Source: Oscillospiraceae bacterium (lineage in GTDB: Bacteria > Bacillota > Clostridia > Oscillospirales > Oscillospiraceae). Taken from it: DNA of 37,793 bases. The position numbers were made by a program, and so were the translations under genes. Below, piece by piece: positions 31,281-37,687 of this stretch. Under the pieces are notes generated by a model. The model did no database searches. It was not told the origin of the DNA and saw nothing but the letters and a program-made list of their open reading frames with translations. The first letter of the stretch is position 1; every line of letters starts with the position of its first letter. The stretch covers positions 1-37,793 of the forward strand of contig JAFYAU010000015.1 in the NCBI GenBank assembly GCA_017540565.1, given 5' to 3'.

Positions 31281-31708
31281 CAACCGTCCTCACCTCCAGG
31301 AATAGTGATGGTGATTTCCCGCGAATCGCCCCCGGTCTTCACTATGGCGACCCGGACGGTGTCCGGCGGGAAGGCGTCGGGAACGAGTTCGCTCCACTCC
31401 ACGGCGCAGACGCCGCCGCGCTCCAGATAGTCCTCCCAACCGATCTCGAACAGGTCGTCCGAGCCGGAGAGGCGGTACATGTCAAAATGGAAAAGGGGGA
31501 GCTTCCCGGGATATTCGTTTACGATGGTAAAGGTGGGGCTGGTGACGCGGCCACGGCAGCCGAGCGCCTCTGCCAGTCCGCGGACGAAGGCAGTCTTTCC
31601 GGCTCCGAGGTCGCCGGTCAGGGCGATCACCGTACCCGGACGGCAGAGCTTTCCGAGTTCGCGGCCGGCCTGAAGAGTATCCGCTTCGCAGCGGGAGGAA
31701 ATGGTCAT
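31280..31708 (-). CDS. tsaE: t6A biosynthesis ATPase TsaE
   Basis: 142 aa, normal. Small P-loop ATPase that drives turnover of the TsaB-TsaD complex. Walker A is ALTGDLGAGKTAFVRGLAEA near residues 29-48, the switch-like segment RVTSPTFTIVNEYPG near 54-68, and the FHFDMYRL segment near 73-80. GAGGT lies ahead of the ATG. First gene of tsaE-tsaB-upp, divergent from the rodA/ftsW-like gene with promoters back to back. Confidence 0.96.
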   Translation of the reverse strand: MTISSRCEADTLQAGRELGKLCRPGTVIALTGDLGAGKTAFVRGLAEALGCRGRVTSPTFTIVNEYPGKLPLFHFDMYRLSGSDDLFEIGWEDYLERGGVCAVEWSELVPDAFPPDTVRVAIVKTGGDSREITITIPGGEDG

Positions 31709-31732
31709 AACGTACCTCTGCGTTTTTTCTTA

Positions 31733-31761
31733 AGTATAGCACCATGCGGGCAAAATGGAAA
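31733..31761 (-). promoter_or_regulatory. Promoter of tsaE-tsaB-upp
   Basis: Minus-strand TTTCCA (31756-31761), a 17-base spacer and TATACT (31733-31738), with TGC directly before the -10 (extended -10). Confidence 0.65.
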
Positions 31762-31791
31762 GCGTGACGGAAGGCGAAGGCCAACTTTTTA

Positions 31792-31820
31792 TTTACTATC
31801 CCGTTTGCCGATGATATAAT
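31792..31820 (+). promoter_or_regulatory. Promoter of the rodA/ftsW-prmA-glmU-like operon
   Basis: TTTACT (31792-31797), a 17-base spacer and consensus TATAAT (31815-31820), preceded by TGA as an extended -10. Confidence 0.75.
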
Positions 31821-31849
31821 GACCGCACTACGAATGCGAGGAGTTTCCC

Positions 31850-32980
31850 GTGAGTAAATTCTGGAAAGCGGTAGCGGATTATATTAAAAAATCGGATATG
31901 CTGCTGCTGTCCGTCGCCGTTGTGTGCACGTTGTTCGGCATCGTGATGATTCACAGCGTGACGGGCTCCGGTCAGTATATCGTCATTCAGGCCGCGGCCA
32001 TGGTGCTGGGGATCGGCATGTTCGTGCTGTTTTCCGTCGTGGACGTGGATATTTTTGCGGACAAAAGCGTGATCCTGTATATCATCAGCGTGCTGTTCAT
32101 CGCCTCCCTGATGAAATGGGGCGTGGCCGGAAACTCCGGCAACAGGGCGTGGCTCCGTTTCGGCCCCATAGGAATCCAGCCGGCAGAGGTGGTCAAGTTC
32201 CTCTTCATCATCGTGCTGGCGAAACTGATGATCACGCTGCACGACAGGCGCGGCCTGAACAGGCCCCTGTCTGTGCTGGCCATGCTGCTGGTTTTCGGGA
32301 CGATCTTCGGCCTGATCGTGGTCATCTCCGCGGACCTGGGCAGCGCCCTGGTGTACTTTTTCATTTTTCTTGTCATGCTTTTCACAGGCGGACTGAGCCT
32401 GTGGTGGTTTCTGGGAGGAGCCGCCGTTCTGGCGGGCGCCATGCCTTTTGTATGGAACCACTTCCTGGATGCCGGCCAGAAGAACCGCATACTGGCTCCC
32501 TATGATCCCAGCGTGGATCCCACAGGTCTGGGAGTCAGATGGCAGGCCAATCAAAGCACGCTGGCCATCTCCTCCGGCGGCCTAGCCGGTCAGGGACTGG
32601 GGCAGGGGAGGATGACCCAGGCGGGCAGCGTTCCGCAGCAGCATACGGACTTCATCTTCTCTGCGGTCGGAGAGGAACTGGGCTTTATTGGATGCGCCGT
32701 GGTCATCATCCTTCTGCTGGTGCTGATCATCCGCTGCTTCTGGGTGGCCAGGCACTGCAATTATCCTCTCGGCATGCTGATCTGCAGCGGCATTGGAGCC
32801 ATGTTCATCGCCCAGATGGTGGAGAACGTCGGCATGTGCCTCGGCCTGACGCCCGTCATCGGCCTGACACTGCCCTTCTTCAGCTACGGAGGTTCGTCCA
32901 TACTCACGAATTTCATTGCGATCGGAATCGTGTCGGGCATCAAGATGCGCGCCAGAGCGCAGCGGATGAGCCGATACTGA
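31850..32980 (+). CDS. SEDS-family peptidoglycan polymerase (RodA/FtsW-like)
   Basis: 376 aa, normal. SEDS proteins polymerise lipid II glycans together with a class B penicillin-binding protein. About ten membrane helices. Seen: GNRAWLRFGPIGIQPAEVVK near 101-120, ISADLGSALVYFFIF near 161-175, the long external loop with NQSTLAISSGGLAGQGLGQG near 226-245, and the C-terminal hallmark GLTPVIGLTLPFFSYGGSS near 335-353. NVGMC before this hallmark leans toward RodA (elongation) over FtsW or SpoVE, but the three are hard to separate by eye. Start is GTG 31850 with GAGGAG ahead. No PBP or mreBCD gene is adjacent, unusual for a cell-elongation cluster. Confidence 0.9.
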   Translation: MSKFWKAVADYIKKSDMLLLSVAVVCTLFGIVMIHSVTGSGQYIVIQAAAMVLGIGMFVLFSVVDVDIFADKSVILYIISVLFIASLMKWGVAGNSGNRAWLRFGPIGIQPAEVVKFLFIIVLAKLMITLHDRRGLNRPLSVLAMLLVFGTIFGLIVVISADLGSALVYFFIFLVMLFTGGLSLWWFLGGAAVLAGAMPFVWNHFLDAGQKNRILAPYDPSVDPTGLGVRWQANQSTLAISSGGLAGQGLGQGRMTQAGSVPQQHTDFIFSAVGEELGFIGCAVVIILLLVLIIRCFWVARHCNYPLGMLICSGIGAMFIAQMVENVGMCLGLTPVIGLTLPFFSYGGSSILTNFIAIGIVSGIKMRARAQRMSRY

Positions 32981-33006
32981 CGCCGGAAGGAAGGACGGGA
33001 ACGCGT

Positions 33007-33939
33007 ATGGACTGGTTGGAGGTCACCCTCGCGGCGCAGCCGGACCGGCTGGACGGGACCTGCGCCGACCTGGAGGAGGCGGGCGTTTCGGGACTGGTGA
33101 TCCTGGACGAGGCCTCCGTCAGAGACTTTCTGGAAAAAAACAGGAAATACTGGGATTACGTGGACGATGACGTGCTCCGGCAGCTGTCCGGGGTGTGCGC
33201 CGTACGTTTCTATCTTGAAGACAGCGACGACGGACGCGGGGAACTGGAGAGGATCCGCCGGCGGGTGCCGGGGGAGTACTCCGTGGCCGCGGTCCGCGAC
33301 GAGGACTGGGAGAATAACTGGAAACAGTACTACCGGCCCATAAGGATCGGGGAGAGACTGATCGTCGTTCCCGAGTGGCTGGACGTTCCGGAGGAGGGAC
33401 GCGTCCCTCTGCGTATGGATCCCGGTCTGATCTTCGGCACTGGTTCCCATCCCACCACCCGCATGTGCCTGGAGCAGCTGCAGCGGCTGAAGCCGCGCAG
33501 AGTGCTGGATCTCGGCTGCGGGAGCGGCATCCTTGGGATCGCGGCCCTGCTTCTGGGGGCGGAGACGGCCGCCGGCGTGGATATCGACGAAAAGGCGCCC
33601 GGAGTGGTCATGGCCAATGCGGCGCTCAACGGCATATACGGGGACCGACTCACGGTGATCGCCGGGGACGTGACCGGCGACGAGGGCGTGCGGAGACGGC
33701 TGGCCGGGTCGTACGATCTGGTGCTTGCGAACATTGTGGCCGACGTGATTATTGCGATTGCCCCGTTCGTCCCGGAGTGGCTGGCGCCCGGGGGCACGTT
33801 CATATGCTCCGGCATCATTGAAGGCCGGCAGAACGAGGTGGTCCGTGCGCTGGAGAAGGCAGGCCTTACCGTTACGGAGCATCATAAGAGCGAAGAATGG
33901 CACTGCCTGACGGCGGTCGGAAAGGAAACACTGGGATGA
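33007..33939 (+). CDS. prmA: Ribosomal protein L11 methyltransferase
   Basis: 310 aa, normal. Methylates lysines and the N-terminus of L11. The N-terminal substrate domain is followed by the SAM domain: DEDWENNWKQYYRPIRIGER near 98-117, MDPGLIFGTGSHPTTRMCLE near 137-156, motif I VLDLGCGSGILGIAALLLGA near 165-184, and DLVLANIVADVIIAIAPF near 237-254. AAGGAAGG lies upstream. It starts 26 bases after the rodA-like gene, and its stop overlaps the next start (ATGA), so the three genes form one operon. Confidence 0.95.
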   Translation: MDWLEVTLAAQPDRLDGTCADLEEAGVSGLVILDEASVRDFLEKNRKYWDYVDDDVLRQLSGVCAVRFYLEDSDDGRGELERIRRRVPGEYSVAAVRDEDWENNWKQYYRPIRIGERLIVVPEWLDVPEEGRVPLRMDPGLIFGTGSHPTTRMCLEQLQRLKPRRVLDLGCGSGILGIAALLLGAETAAGVDIDEKAPGVVMANAALNGIYGDRLTVIAGDVTGDEGVRRRLAGSYDLVLANIVADVIIAIAPFVPEWLAPGGTFICSGIIEGRQNEVVRALEKAGLTVTEHHKSEEWHCLTAVGKETLG

Positions 33940-34679
33940 AAACGGAAAGGGGCGCCATTGTTCTGGCAGCCGGCAAGGGGACCCGTCTTCGTACGGAGGG
34001 CTGCGATCTTCCCAAGGTGATGCGTCTGGCGGACGGGGAGCCGCTGCTCCACTATGTGCTAAATGGACTGAATTTTGTTCCCGTCGAGAACACCGTGATC
34101 GTCGTGGGATATAAAAAGGAAGAGGTCATAAAGGGCTTTCCGGAGTACCGGTTCGCCTTTCAGAAGGAACAGCTGGGCACCGGTCACGCTGTCATGAGCG
34201 CGGAACAGGCTCTGGCCGGATTCTCCGGGCCGGTGCTCGTGTGCTGCGGGGACATGCCCCTGATCACCGGGGAGACCTACCGCGCGATGGCGGAGACATG
34301 GGAGACCAGCGGCGCGGCCTGCGTCATCCTCACCGGCACCGCGGACGAGTATCTGCCGTACGGACGTATCGTCCGGGATGAAAACGGTGATTTTGTCTGT
34401 ATGGTGGAGGAGAAGGACTGCACGGAGGAGCAGAAGAAGATCACGGAACTCAACAGCGGAGTTTACGTATTCGACTGCAGGAAACTGTTCGGGGCCCTGC
34501 GCCGCATCCGCAACGACAACGCCCAGGGCGAGTATTATCTGACGGACGTTCCTGCCATCCTCAGGGCGGACGGCGAAAAGATCGCCCTGTGCAAAAGAAA
34601 ACTGGGCAGCCAGATCATCGGCGTCAATACGATTGAACAGCTGCAGCAGGTGGAGCGGATCCTACGGGAACGCAAATAG
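33936..34679 (+). CDS. GlmU-type nucleotidyltransferase without the acetyltransferase domain
   Basis: 247 aa. Matches only the N-terminal uridyltransferase half of GlmU, which makes UDP-GlcNAc from GlcNAc-1-P and UTP. Seen: IVLAAGKGTRLRTEGCDLPK near 8-27, QLGTGHAVMSAEQAL, CCGDMPLIT, YGRIVRDENGDFVCMVEEKD near 141-160, ELNSGVYVFD, and NAQGEYYLTDVPAIL. The left-handed beta-helix that carries the GlcN-1-P acetyltransferase activity (about 200 residues in GlmU) is absent: the gene stops at 34679, directly before the tRNA promoter. Either acetylation is done elsewhere or this is a relative with another sugar. It overlaps prmA by ATGA; GGAAAGGAA precedes the start. Confidence 0.85.
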   Translation: MKTERGAIVLAAGKGTRLRTEGCDLPKVMRLADGEPLLHYVLNGLNFVPVENTVIVVGYKKEEVIKGFPEYRFAFQKEQLGTGHAVMSAEQALAGFSGPVLVCCGDMPLITGETYRAMAETWETSGAACVILTGTADEYLPYGRIVRDENGDFVCMVEEKDCTEEQKKITELNSGVYVFDCRKLFGALRRIRNDNAQGEYYLTDVPAILRADGEKIALCKRKLGSQIIGVNTIEQLQQVERILRERK

Positions 34680-34682
34680 CGC

Positions 34683-34711
34683 TTGAAAGTTTGTGCGAGT
34701 CATAGTATAAT
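34683..34711 (+). promoter_or_regulatory. Promoter of tRNA-Leu
   Basis: TTGAAA (34683-34688), a 17-base spacer and TATAAT (34706-34711). It begins four bases after the nucleotidyltransferase stop. Confidence 0.82.
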
Positions 34712-34723
34712 CGCAGGCGTCGT

Positions 34724-34810
34724 GCCGGTGTGATGGAATTGGTAGACGTAGTGGACTCAAAATCCACCGCTGGCGACAGCGTGCCGGTTCGAGTCCGGCC
34801 ACCGGCACCA
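34724..34810 (+). tRNA. tRNA-Leu (anticodon CAA)
   Basis: 87 bases including the encoded CCA. The acceptor stem GCCGGTG (34724-34730) pairs with CACCGGC (34800-34806), then ACCA. Anticodon stem GTGGA/TCCAC flanks a seven-base loop CTCAAAA with anticodon CAA, reading UUG. The long variable arm (CGCTGGCGACAGCG) is the class II feature expected of leucine tRNAs. The T arm carries GGTTCGAGTCC. Confidence 0.96.
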
Positions 34811-34811
34811 G

Positions 34812-34849
34812 AAAAGTCTCTTTTGTCATTCGGACGAAAGAGACTTTTT
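34812..34849 (+). terminator. Terminator of tRNA-Leu
   Basis: AAAGTCTCTTT (34813-34823) pairs with AAAGAGACTTT (34837-34847), with an inner GTC/GAC pair, followed by T residues to 34849. Confidence 0.9.
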
Positions 34850-34880
34850 CCTATGACACAAACAATTAAGGGGCGAGGAT

Positions 34881-35291
34881 ATGGCCGCTGCACTTGTGTT
34901 TCAGATCATTCTGTGGATATGGTTCCTGGGATGCGTCATCACCTGGAGGGCGGGACGGTACCTGCTCGTCGAGGGCATGGGCGTCAGAAGCGCGGAATTC
35001 GTCATGCTTTGCCTGTATACCGCCGGGATGGCCGCCGGGCTTTTTCTCCGCCCTGCCGGAAAATGGATCCTGCTGGGGATTCTGGCGGCATGGTTCGTCG
35101 TCCAGTTCTTCTGCCACTGGTACTATACTGTTTTCGGTGCGGGCGCGAAAAAGATCCGCGGCTACAATGAATGCTTTCGTGACACAGTACGCCTTTTTCC
35201 CATGAGGGAAGACCGGCTGATCCCGGACATGTACCATATCGTCCTGCATCTGTTGATCCTGCTGAATATCGTTCTCCTGCTGCTGGCCTGA
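34881..35291 (+). CDS. Small membrane protein of unknown function
   Basis: 136 aa. Four hydrophobic segments at about 3-21, 37-56, 61-80 and 117-135. Between the third and fourth lies a conserved-looking polar stretch with HWYYTVFGAGAKKIRGYNEC followed by FRDTVRLFPMREDRLIPDMY, which may sit on the cytoplasmic side. I do not recognise a named family. AAGGGG (34868-34873) lies seven bases before the ATG, and the tRNA terminator lies just upstream; no clear promoter was found. The following 98 bases hold the 18-codon ORF that leads into the AEC permease, so the three may be one unit. Confidence 0.75.
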   Translation: MAAALVFQIILWIWFLGCVITWRAGRYLLVEGMGVRSAEFVMLCLYTAGMAAGLFLRPAGKWILLGILAAWFVVQFFCHWYYTVFGAGAKKIRGYNECFRDTVRLFPMREDRLIPDMYHIVLHLLILLNIVLLLLA

Positions 35292-35336
35292 ACCGGGCCG
35301 GCATGATCCGTGACAAACCAACGGGAGGTATATTCC

Positions 35337-35393
35337 ATGCGCTCAGACAGTAAGACACTTGCCTCCTCTGCGATGACGGAGGTGACGGAGTGA
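35337..35393 (+). CDS. 18-codon ORF translationally coupled to the AEC permease
   Basis: ATG 35337 to TGA 35391-35393, product MRSDSKTLASSAMTEVTE. GGGAGG lies nine bases before the ATG, as good a ribosome binding site as any in the window. The stop overlaps the GTG start of the permease (GTGA), and the permease's own binding site (GAGGTG) lies inside this ORF, so ribosomes finishing the short ORF would be well placed to re-initiate. There is no run of any one amino acid as in attenuation leader peptides. It may be a real micropeptide, a coupling device, or only a fortuitous ORF. Confidence 0.5.
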   Translation: MRSDSKTLASSAMTEVTE

Positions 35394-36298
35394 AAGACCT
35401 GATCATTCTTCAGGTGACCATCTTCGCCATGATAGCCGTGGGCTACTGCGTACGGAAGTGGAAACTGGTCTCCCGTTCGGGAAAGCAGGAGATCACCAAT
35501 CTGGTGCTGTATCTGATCCTTCCCGCCAATATCGTCACCAGCTTTCTGATCGAGTTCTCGAGGGAACTGGTACGGGACTGCGTCATCATCCTGATCGTCT
35601 CCGTGCTCATACAGGCGTTCTGCGTCGTATACGGAAAACTGGTCTACCGGAGACAGCCCGAGGACCGGAAAAAGAATCTGGCATATGCCACGATCTGCCC
35701 GAATTCCGGCTTTCTGGGAAACCCGGTGGCCGAAGGTATTTACGGCGCGCCGGGGCTGATGCTGGCCAGCATCTATATGATCCCGCAGCGGATCATGATG
35801 TGGTCGGCGGGACTCTCCATCTACTCCGACAGCAGATCGGGTAAGGGACTGGCGAAGAGCGTTCTGACACACCCCTGCGTGATCGCCTGCATCGTTGGCA
35901 TCGTGCTGCTCCTGACGCGCGTGAAGGTGCCCGATGTGATCCTCACGCCGCTGAAGACGCTGGGGCGCTGCAATACGGCAATGTCCATGATGGTCGTCGG
36001 GATGATCCTGGCGGATGCGGATCTGAAGACGATGTTCGACCGGACCATCCTGTGGTTCACCCTGAACCGGCTCGTCCTGATTCCGCTCATCATCTTCCTG
36101 GCCCTCCGGTTTCTTCCCGTGAGCGCGCTCGTCCGCGGGGACAGCGTCGTGCTGTCCGCCATGCCGGCCGGAGCCACGACCAGCATGCTGGCTGCCAAAT
36201 ATGACCGCGATCCTGAGTTCGCTGCCAAGCTTGTCGCCTTTTCCACGCTTCTGAGCCTTCCGGCGATCTGCCTGTGGACCTGGATCGTCAGTCTGTGA
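35390..36298 (+). CDS. AEC-family permease (auxin efflux carrier superfamily)
   Basis: 302 aa, normal. Ten predicted membrane helices in two five-helix repeats. Bacterial members export or import organic acids such as malate. Seen: VTIFAMIAVGYCVRK near 9-23, LPANIVTSFLIEFSRE, ICPNSGFLGNPVAEGIYGAP near 103-122 (the conserved crossover region with NSGFLG), LGRCNTAMSMMVVGMIL near 189-205, and MPAGATTSMLAAKY near 264-277 for the second half. GTG 35390 is the start, with GAGGTG nine bases upstream inside the preceding short ORF. Followed by a good terminator. Substrate unknown. Confidence 0.9.
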   Translation: MKDLIILQVTIFAMIAVGYCVRKWKLVSRSGKQEITNLVLYLILPANIVTSFLIEFSRELVRDCVIILIVSVLIQAFCVVYGKLVYRRQPEDRKKNLAYATICPNSGFLGNPVAEGIYGAPGLMLASIYMIPQRIMMWSAGLSIYSDSRSGKGLAKSVLTHPCVIACIVGIVLLLTRVKVPDVILTPLKTLGRCNTAMSMMVVGMILADADLKTMFDRTILWFTLNRLVLIPLIIFLALRFLPVSALVRGDSVVLSAMPAGATTSMLAAKYDRDPEFAAKLVAFSTLLSLPAICLWTWIVSL

Positions 36299-36317
36299 AC
36301 AAGAATACAGTGACCGC

Positions 36318-36347
36318 CTGCCCGGAGATCCTCCGGGCAGTTTTTTT
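36318..36347 (+). terminator. Terminator of the AEC permease
   Basis: CTGCCCGGAG (36318-36327) pairs with CTCCGGGCAG (36331-36340) around ATC, then seven T. Confidence 0.94.
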
Positions 36348-36357
36348 AAAAAATATG

Positions 36358-36420
36358 TTGACAGGCGACATATGTCGTGATACGATACAGTCGACAAGCG
36401 ACATAACGGGAGGCGACATA
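36358..36420 (+). promoter_or_regulatory. Promoter and operator array of the PadR-DUF2812 operon
   Basis: TTGACA (36358-36363), a 17-base spacer and TACGAT (36381-36386). The spacer contains a perfect 12-base palindrome, CGACATATGTCG (36366-36377). Half-sites GCGACATA recur at 36365-36372, 36398-36405 and 36413-36420, the last overlapping the ribosome binding site GGGAGG (36408-36413). This is the layout expected of an autorepressing PadR-type regulator. Confidence 0.8.
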
Positions 36421-36421
36421 G

Positions 36422-36733
36422 ATGAAGCGGAGTGAACCGATGTCGGAGAGTTACTACTACATTCTGCTGTGCCTGGCGAAAGGCGCCAATCACGGATACG
36501 GCATCATGCAGATGACGGAGCAGCTGTCCGGCGGCGATGTGACGATCGGGTCCGGCACGATGTACGGAGCGACGGGCAACATGATGAAGAAAGGCTGGAT
36601 CCGGGAGATCATGTCCGATGAGCCGGGTCTTGAGCGCCGGCGGCTGTATCAGCTGACGGAAGCGGGAAGGGAAGCCCTGCGGGCGGAGATCGCCCGCCTG
36701 CGGCGGATGCTGGAAAACGCGGAGGAGGTGTAA
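36422..36733 (+). CDS. PadR-family transcriptional regulator
   Basis: 103 aa, the short PadR class. Winged helix-turn-helix dimer: YYYILLCLAKGANHGYGIMQ near 11-30, GSGTMYGATGNMMKKGWI near 43-60, RRRLYQLTEAGREAL near 73-87, and a C-terminal dimer helix. YGATGNMMKKG differs from the usual YGALKRLEKKG in the wing-proximal helix. Three bases separate it from the DUF2812 gene, the usual partner of such regulators in Firmicutes. It is predicted to bind the GCGACATA array in its own promoter; the inducer is unknown, although some relatives respond to membrane-active drugs. Confidence 0.92.
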   Translation: MKRSEPMSESYYYILLCLAKGANHGYGIMQMTEQLSGGDVTIGSGTMYGATGNMMKKGWIREIMSDEPGLERRRLYQLTEAGREALRAEIARLRRMLENAEEV

Positions 36734-36736
36734 GGA

Positions 36737-37642
36737 ATGGCACGGGAATACAGAACGTCCTTCCGGGCGTATTCGGCCTGGAATTACGAGAAAGAGATCG
36801 AGGATCTGAACGAGGCTTCGGAGAAGGGGTGGCAGCTGGTCAAGGGCGGCTGCTTCTCCAGCAGGTTCGTGAAGGAGACGGGCGTCCGTTACCGGTATCA
36901 ACTGGACTACCGAAGGATCGAGGACATGGGACGGTATATCGAGACATTCCGGGAGCAGGGATGGGAGTACATCAACTCCACCTTCAACGGATGGCATTAT
37001 TTCCGCAAAATGTACGATCCGGCGCTCCCGGAGGAAGCGTATGAGATATTCACTGACCGCGAGTCCCTGATGGAGATGAACGGCCGCTGGGCCCGTCTGG
37101 CGCTGGGCATCGGTATCGTCCTCGCCCTGTTCGCCGTGTTCTATGCTGTCCGCATGATCGCCCGGCCGAATCTCCCGACGCTGATCTACGTTCTGGTCTT
37201 CGCGATAGAGAGTGCGGTCCTGGTCCGGGGCTGCGCCATCATGCGGAGCAGCAGCGCCAGCCGCAGCAGACGGGGCAGCAGTGCATTCCTCGCGGTCTTC
37301 TTCGCGGTGATCATCCTCGGCGCGGCGGCGGGCGTTATGATGTCTTCGATGCGGCCGCAATTCACGACCTCCCCGCAGTCGGCCTCAATAGATCAGCCGT
37401 TCGAAGATGAGCAGCAGATGAGTTTCGAGATCCGCTATCCGGACAATTATTATTTCAATCTGGAGATGGAATCCGCGGAGCCGATGACCTTCCGGATCGT
37501 CAATGAGGACGGCGCGCCGGTGTACGAGGTAAAGCAGGCGAAGTTCAGTGAGGAGGATATACGCCTGAAGCTCCCCGCGGGTCAGTACCGGATCTTCCTG
37601 AGCTGCAGTACTGGATTCCGCATGGAGTGCGAATTTGAGTGA
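36737..37642 (+). CDS. DUF2812-domain membrane protein
   Basis: 301 aa. Residues 1-110 match DUF2812 (YSAWNYEKEIEDLNEASEKG, YRYQLDYRRIEDMGRYIETF, QGWEYINSTFNGWHYFRK), a cytoplasmic domain found in proteins encoded beside PadR regulators. Three membrane helices follow at about 117-140, 145-168 and 180-204. The remaining 97 residues (about 205-301) are outside the membrane if the N-terminus is inside; they look beta-rich (SFEIRYPDNYYFNLEMES, APVYEVKQAKF, GQYRIFLSCSTGFRMECEFE). Longer than the shorter DUF2812 proteins that end after the membrane segments. The function is unknown; a role in membrane stress or drug response is inference from PadR pairing. Confidence 0.82.
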   Translation: MAREYRTSFRAYSAWNYEKEIEDLNEASEKGWQLVKGGCFSSRFVKETGVRYRYQLDYRRIEDMGRYIETFREQGWEYINSTFNGWHYFRKMYDPALPEEAYEIFTDRESLMEMNGRWARLALGIGIVLALFAVFYAVRMIARPNLPTLIYVLVFAIESAVLVRGCAIMRSSSASRSRRGSSAFLAVFFAVIILGAAAGVMMSSMRPQFTTSPQSASIDQPFEDEQQMSFEIRYPDNYYFNLEMESAEPMTFRIVNEDGAPVYEVKQAKFSEEDIRLKLPAGQYRIFLSCSTGFRMECEFE

Positions 37643-37661
37643 GCAGAGAAAAAATAAACAT

Positions 37662-37686
37662 CCGCCCGCCTAGCGGGCGGTCTTTC
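37662..37686 (+). terminator. Terminator of the PadR-DUF2812 operon
   Basis: CCGCCCGC (37662-37669) pairs with GCGGGCGG (37673-37680) around CTA, then TCTTTC. Short U tract but very stable stem. Confidence 0.8.
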
Positions 37687-37687
37687 A

